DNA from: Schaalia odontolytica
Lineage (GTDB): Bacteria; Actinomycetota; Actinomycetes; Actinomycetales; Actinomycetaceae
DNA length: 64,000 nt
Assembly: GCF_031191545.1 (NCBI RefSeq)
Contig: NZ_CP133472.1
Span: forward strand, 248,001 to 312,000
Reading direction: 5' to 3'
The stretch's first letter is position 1, and the number at the start of each line of letters is the position of its first letter. The translations under genes were made by a program, and so were the position numbers. Shown piece by piece: positions 61,436-64,000 of the stretch. The notes below the pieces were generated by a model that searched no databases, was not told where the DNA came from, and worked only from the letters and a program-made list of their open reading frames with translations.

Positions 61436-62224
61436 TCAGCCCGCCTGAACGTACGCGACCAGGGCGAGTAGCCACAGGTGGGCGGGGTAGAACACGTAGA
61501 AGAAGTACTTGGAGAATCGCGTGTGCGGGCCGTGCTCACCGTTGTACAGGTGCAGGATCGGAATCACGAGGATGAGCATGAAATCGGAGTTCTGCGCGAG
61601 CATGGACGCCGTCGCCTGCCACGTGTCGTAGGGCTGCCACACGAGGGCGAACATGGCCGCTGCGAGCGCCAGGTACGCGATGTCACGCCACACGACGCGC
61701 GAGTAGAGCGCATAGGTAATGACCATGAAGGGAAGAAGAGGCAGGCCACCCTCGATTGGAAGAACCGAGCACACGAGCGAGAGCACAGAAACACCGCCGA
61801 TCGCCCACTTGTGCCACTTTGTCCCTGACCAGCGCTTGACGAGGGCAAGAAGGCTGGTCCCCACAGCCAGGGTGAGGAAAATATTGTTGTCGTACATGTG
61901 GACGCCGCGGGTGGCCAGCAGCAGGCCCAGCGCGTAGTTACCCGCGGCCATGATGAGCGACGCGCCCCACAGGCGCGTCAGGTACTTGCGCATGTTCGAC
62001 GTGTAGAGAACCCCTTCGACCGCGCCGTAGGCGAACCAGACGGCCACGCACCTGGTGACGACGTGGAAGATGTCCACCCACATGACCGGAACCAGGCCGG
62101 GAACGTGCGGGAGATGGTCGAGGACCATGAGCGCCGCCATCGCGAGCTTGATCCAGTACTGGTTGACGCCCAGGCGCGACCGTGGCGCGATGCGAGCGGG
62201 GGAGGTGAGTGCGGGAGCGGACAT
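61436..62224 (-). CDS. TraX-family membrane protein
   Basis: A 262-aa membrane protein with about eight helices. KLAMAALMVLDHLPHVPG near the N-terminus is the TraX-type opening, and FFYVFYPAHLWLLALVAYV is the C-terminal signature. TraX acetylates F pilin in plasmids; chromosomal Gram-positive homologues are thought to be acyltransferases of surface components. ATG at 62224 follows AAGGAG. No conjugation genes are nearby. Confidence 0.85.
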   Translation of the reverse strand: MSAPALTSPARIAPRSRLGVNQYWIKLAMAALMVLDHLPHVPGLVPVMWVDIFHVVTRCVAVWFAYGAVEGVLYTSNMRKYLTRLWGASLIMAAGNYALGLLLATRGVHMYDNNIFLTLAVGTSLLALVKRWSGTKWHKWAIGGVSVLSLVCSVLPIEGGLPLLPFMVITYALYSRVVWRDIAYLALAAAMFALVWQPYDTWQATASMLAQNSDFMLILVIPILHLYNGEHGPHTRFSKYFFYVFYPAHLWLLALVAYVQAG

Positions 62225-62362
62225 CGTAGTGCTTTCTCCTTGCTGGTTCGGACCCTTCTAGTATCGGCGACCGCTCCTGACCAATTCCATGGGGGGCTGC
62301 CCCTATACTCCCCTACCTTTTCCCCGACCCACCAACGCCGATAGGCCCTGAGATACACTCGT

Positions 62363-62388
62363 GGGGCCCAGCCTCGTGGCTGGACCCC
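62363..62388 (-). terminator. Terminator after luxS
   Basis: GGGG(C)CCAGCC - TCGT - GGCTGG(A)CCCC, a stem with one unpaired position on each side, 19 bp past the luxS stop codon. Confidence 0.75.
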
Positions 62389-62406
62389 GGACCTCGTCAC
62401 GGCAGT

Positions 62407-62886
62407 TCAGTGGACGAGATGAATACGCTCGAAGGGGTCGAGAGAGAAACCCTGTTCGAGGATTGTGCGGCTCCATTCGCGGGCGCTGAACAGCGAATGA
62501 TCGCGGTAATTACCGCACGAGTAGGCGTCGGTGCCGGGCACGTCCTCCCAGGTGACGTCCTCGGCGATCGCGTGCAGGGACGAGGCCAGGGCCTGCGTCA
62601 CCTCACGCACCGAGGGGGTCCCCCACATGATGAGGTGGAAGCCGGTGCGGCAGCCAAACGGCGAGCAGTCGATAACGCCGTCGATGCGGTCGCGCAGCAG
62701 GGAGGCCAGGAGGTGCTCGATCGTGTGCAGGCCCGAGGTCGGGATCTCACCGGCGTTGGGTTGGAGGAGTCTCACGTCGAAGTTCGAAATCTGGTCTCCC
62801 TTGGGCCCGGCCTCGACGTTGATGAGGCGCACGTAGGGCGCCTTCACTGCGGTGTGGTCCAGGGCAAAGCTCTCAACTTCGGCCAT
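62407..62886 (-). CDS. luxS: S-ribosylhomocysteine lyase (autoinducer-2 synthase)
   Basis: A 159-aa iron enzyme converting S-ribosylhomocysteine to homocysteine and the AI-2 precursor DPD. Metal ligands are in [12 protein letters not shown] (HxxEH). The catalytic Cys is in [11 protein letters not shown], and the second Cys/His region is in [18 protein letters not shown] at 62886 comes three bases after the dnaG stop codon, with its ribosome binding site inside dnaG, so the two are co-transcribed. It recycles the methyl cycle used by methyltransferases. Confidence 0.96.
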   Translation of the reverse strand: MAEVESFALDHTAVKAPYVRLINVEAGPKGDQISNFDVRLLQPNAGEIPTSGLHTIEHLLASLLRDRIDGVIDCSPFGCRTGFHLIMWGTPSVREVTQALASSLHAIAEDVTWEDVPGTDAYSCGNYRDHSLFSAREWSRTILEQGFSLDPFERIHLVH

Positions 62887-62889
62887 CGG

Positions 62890-64000
62890 TTAGTCCCTTT
62901 CAGTGTAGTTTTGCCGACGCTGCTCCAGGCGCATGAGCTCCCGGAACGTCTCGGAGTAATTGGGGTCTTCCTCGTTCAAGCGCGACAGGGCGGCGCGTGC
63001 CTCGCCGAGCTTGCGGGTCAGGTCCATACGCACCATGGCGGCGACGACGCCTCGGCAGTATGAGCGCACATCGGCCTCGCCCGCGACGGGCAGGGGCGCG
63101 ACGGCCAGCTCGGTGACCGCGGGTCCGATGAACTCACCGGCTGTCTCGAGGATCACCTGGACGAAGTGGCGCGAGGCCGCCAGCGTCGCATTCTCGCCCG
63201 GACCGAAGTGGGCCTCGGCCTGGCGCATCATCTGCGTAAAGGCGTCGAGTCCGCCGACCGCGCGGATAGCGTCGTGGACGGCGCGGTGCGTAGGCACCGT
63301 GAAGGACTGCCCGTCGAGCTCTTCGAAACCGGATCCGACGGCGTACAGGGGATGCTGGAGGACGGCCTCGAGCGCCTGTCGTTCCACGCGGCTGACCGGG
63401 TCCTCCGGGCCGCGACGCTCGCGGGCCGGGGAGGGACGACCGGCGCCCGCCATCTCGATCTCGCCGGGGCGCGCCTCGTGCGAGACGACCTCGACGCGAC
63501 CGGCCGCCCGGATTGCCTGCTCAACCGTACGCACGTCCATGCCCAGCCACCCGGCCAGCTGGCGGGTGTACTCCGCGCGCAGAGCGCGATCCTTGATGTG
63601 GGCGACGATGCCTGCGGAGGCACGCAGCCCCTGCACGCGGCCCTCGGCGCTGCGCAGGTCCATCTGCGACAGAACCGAGCGGATTGCGAACTCAAAAAGC
63701 GGAATGCGCGAGTTCACCAGATCCACGATCGCCTGATCGCCCTGGGACAGACGCAGGTCGCAGGGATCCTGGCCGCCGGGGGCCACCGCCACAAACGTCT
63801 GCGCCGCGAAATTCTGATCCTCGCCGTAGGCGCGCAGCGCCGCCTTCTGCCCGGCGCTGTCGCCGTCGAAGGTGAAGATGACCTCCGAGCCGTGCGCGCG
63901 GCCCGTGGAAAGGACGACGCCGGCGGCGGGGTCCGCGTGGTCCCCCAGGAGACGGCGGATGATCTTGACGTGCTCGGAACCGAAGGCCGTCCCGCACGTG
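62890..64000 (-). CDS. dnaG: DNA primase, C-terminal part
   Basis: The last 370 codons of primase; the start lies beyond the right edge. The visible part begins in the TOPRIM domain (GTAFGSEHVKIIRRLL, then VIFTFDGDSAGQKAAL with the acidic metal ligands) and continues to the C-terminal helicase-interacting region. It synthesises RNA primers at replication forks. Overlapping expression with luxS downstream is unusual and noted below. Confidence 0.95.
   Translation of the reverse strand, partial: TCGTAFGSEHVKIIRRLLGDHADPAAGVVLSTGRAHGSEVIFTFDGDSAGQKAALRAYGEDQNFAAQTFVAVAPGGQDPCDLRLSQGDQAIVDLVNSRIPLFEFAIRSVLSQMDLRSAEGRVQGLRASAGIVAHIKDRALRAEYTRQLAGWLGMDVRTVEQAIRAAGRVEVVSHEARPGEIEMAGAGRPSPARERRGPEDPVSRVERQALEAVLQHPLYAVGSGFEELDGQSFTVPTHRAVHDAIRAVGGLDAFTQMMRQAEAHFGPGENATLAASRHFVQVILETAGEFIGPAVTELAVAPLPVAGEADVRSYCRGVVAAMVRMDLTRKLGEARAALSRLNEEDPNYSETFRELMRLEQRRQNYTERD

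Noticed and set aside
61436-62224. Conjugative element indicated by the TraX-like gene
   Set aside because: No other transfer, relaxase or integrase genes are nearby, and chromosomal TraX homologues are common.

Overview
The window is a 64 kb stretch of a high-GC actinobacterial chromosome. The clpX-clpP2-clpP1-tig order, the clustered tRNA genes, the many leaderless genes with TANNNT -10 boxes and the overall gene content fit the Actinomycetaceae, probably a Schaalia/Actinomyces-type oral or gut commensal. The genus is an inference from content, not a database match. Both edges cut genes: clpX on the left and dnaG on the right. No phage, CRISPR array or rRNA operon was seen.

Layout. 1-4 kb: protein quality control (clpX', clpP2, clpP1, tig), then tRNA-Pro and tRNA-Gly. 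4-6.5 kb: a zinc alcohol dehydrogenase, then a 0.9 kb non-coding repeat array beside a broken IS3-type orfA, then tRNA-His. 6.6-13.6 kb: envelope genes on the minus strand (an orphan ATP-grasp enzyme, ddl, gpsA, an acyltransferase, a lipid kinase, murA) and one plus-strand lipoprotein. 13.7-16.7 kb: leuD-leuC with a divergent IclR-type regulator. 16.8-20.9 kb: a large secreted pullulanase with C-terminal wall-binding repeats. 21-23 kb: two tRNA-Glu genes and tRNA-Gln next to gltX. 23-29 kb: a C-S lyase, a FAH hydrolase / NCS1 permease / purine phosphorylase cluster and an AgcS symporter. 29.4-32.2 kb: a large Ski2-like helicase. 32.2-35.2 kb: an accessory patch with a solo copy of the repeat, a decayed duplicate of an oxidoreductase/membrane-protein gene pair, the intact pair, a VOC protein and a RelB-like antitoxin fragment.

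35.3-40.2 kb: a complete five-gene peptide ABC importer with overlapping reading frames. 40.5-47.4 kb: housekeeping genes (YbaK, YccF, YggS, MarC, a domain-swapped lipoate ligase, ilvD, a MetE-like methyltransferase). 47.8-51.1 kb: a four-gene MacAB-like exporter cassette of unknown cargo, the best candidate here for an uncharacterised system. 51-58.9 kb: an amidotransferase, manA, a heterodimeric ABC exporter behind a palindromic operator, and a divergent yeiH / LysR pair. 59-64 kb: ilvE, a YefM-YoeB toxin-antitoxin operon with a recognisable operator, a conserved protein, a TraX-like membrane protein, luxS and the 3' part of dnaG.

Branched-chain amino acid synthesis is represented at three separate places (leuCD, ilvD, ilvE). 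Two features recur: about a dozen genes lack a Shine-Dalgarno sequence and instead have a -10 hexamer 6-7 nt before the start codon, and many 3' ends carry hairpins built around GGCCTCGTC/GACGAGGCC.
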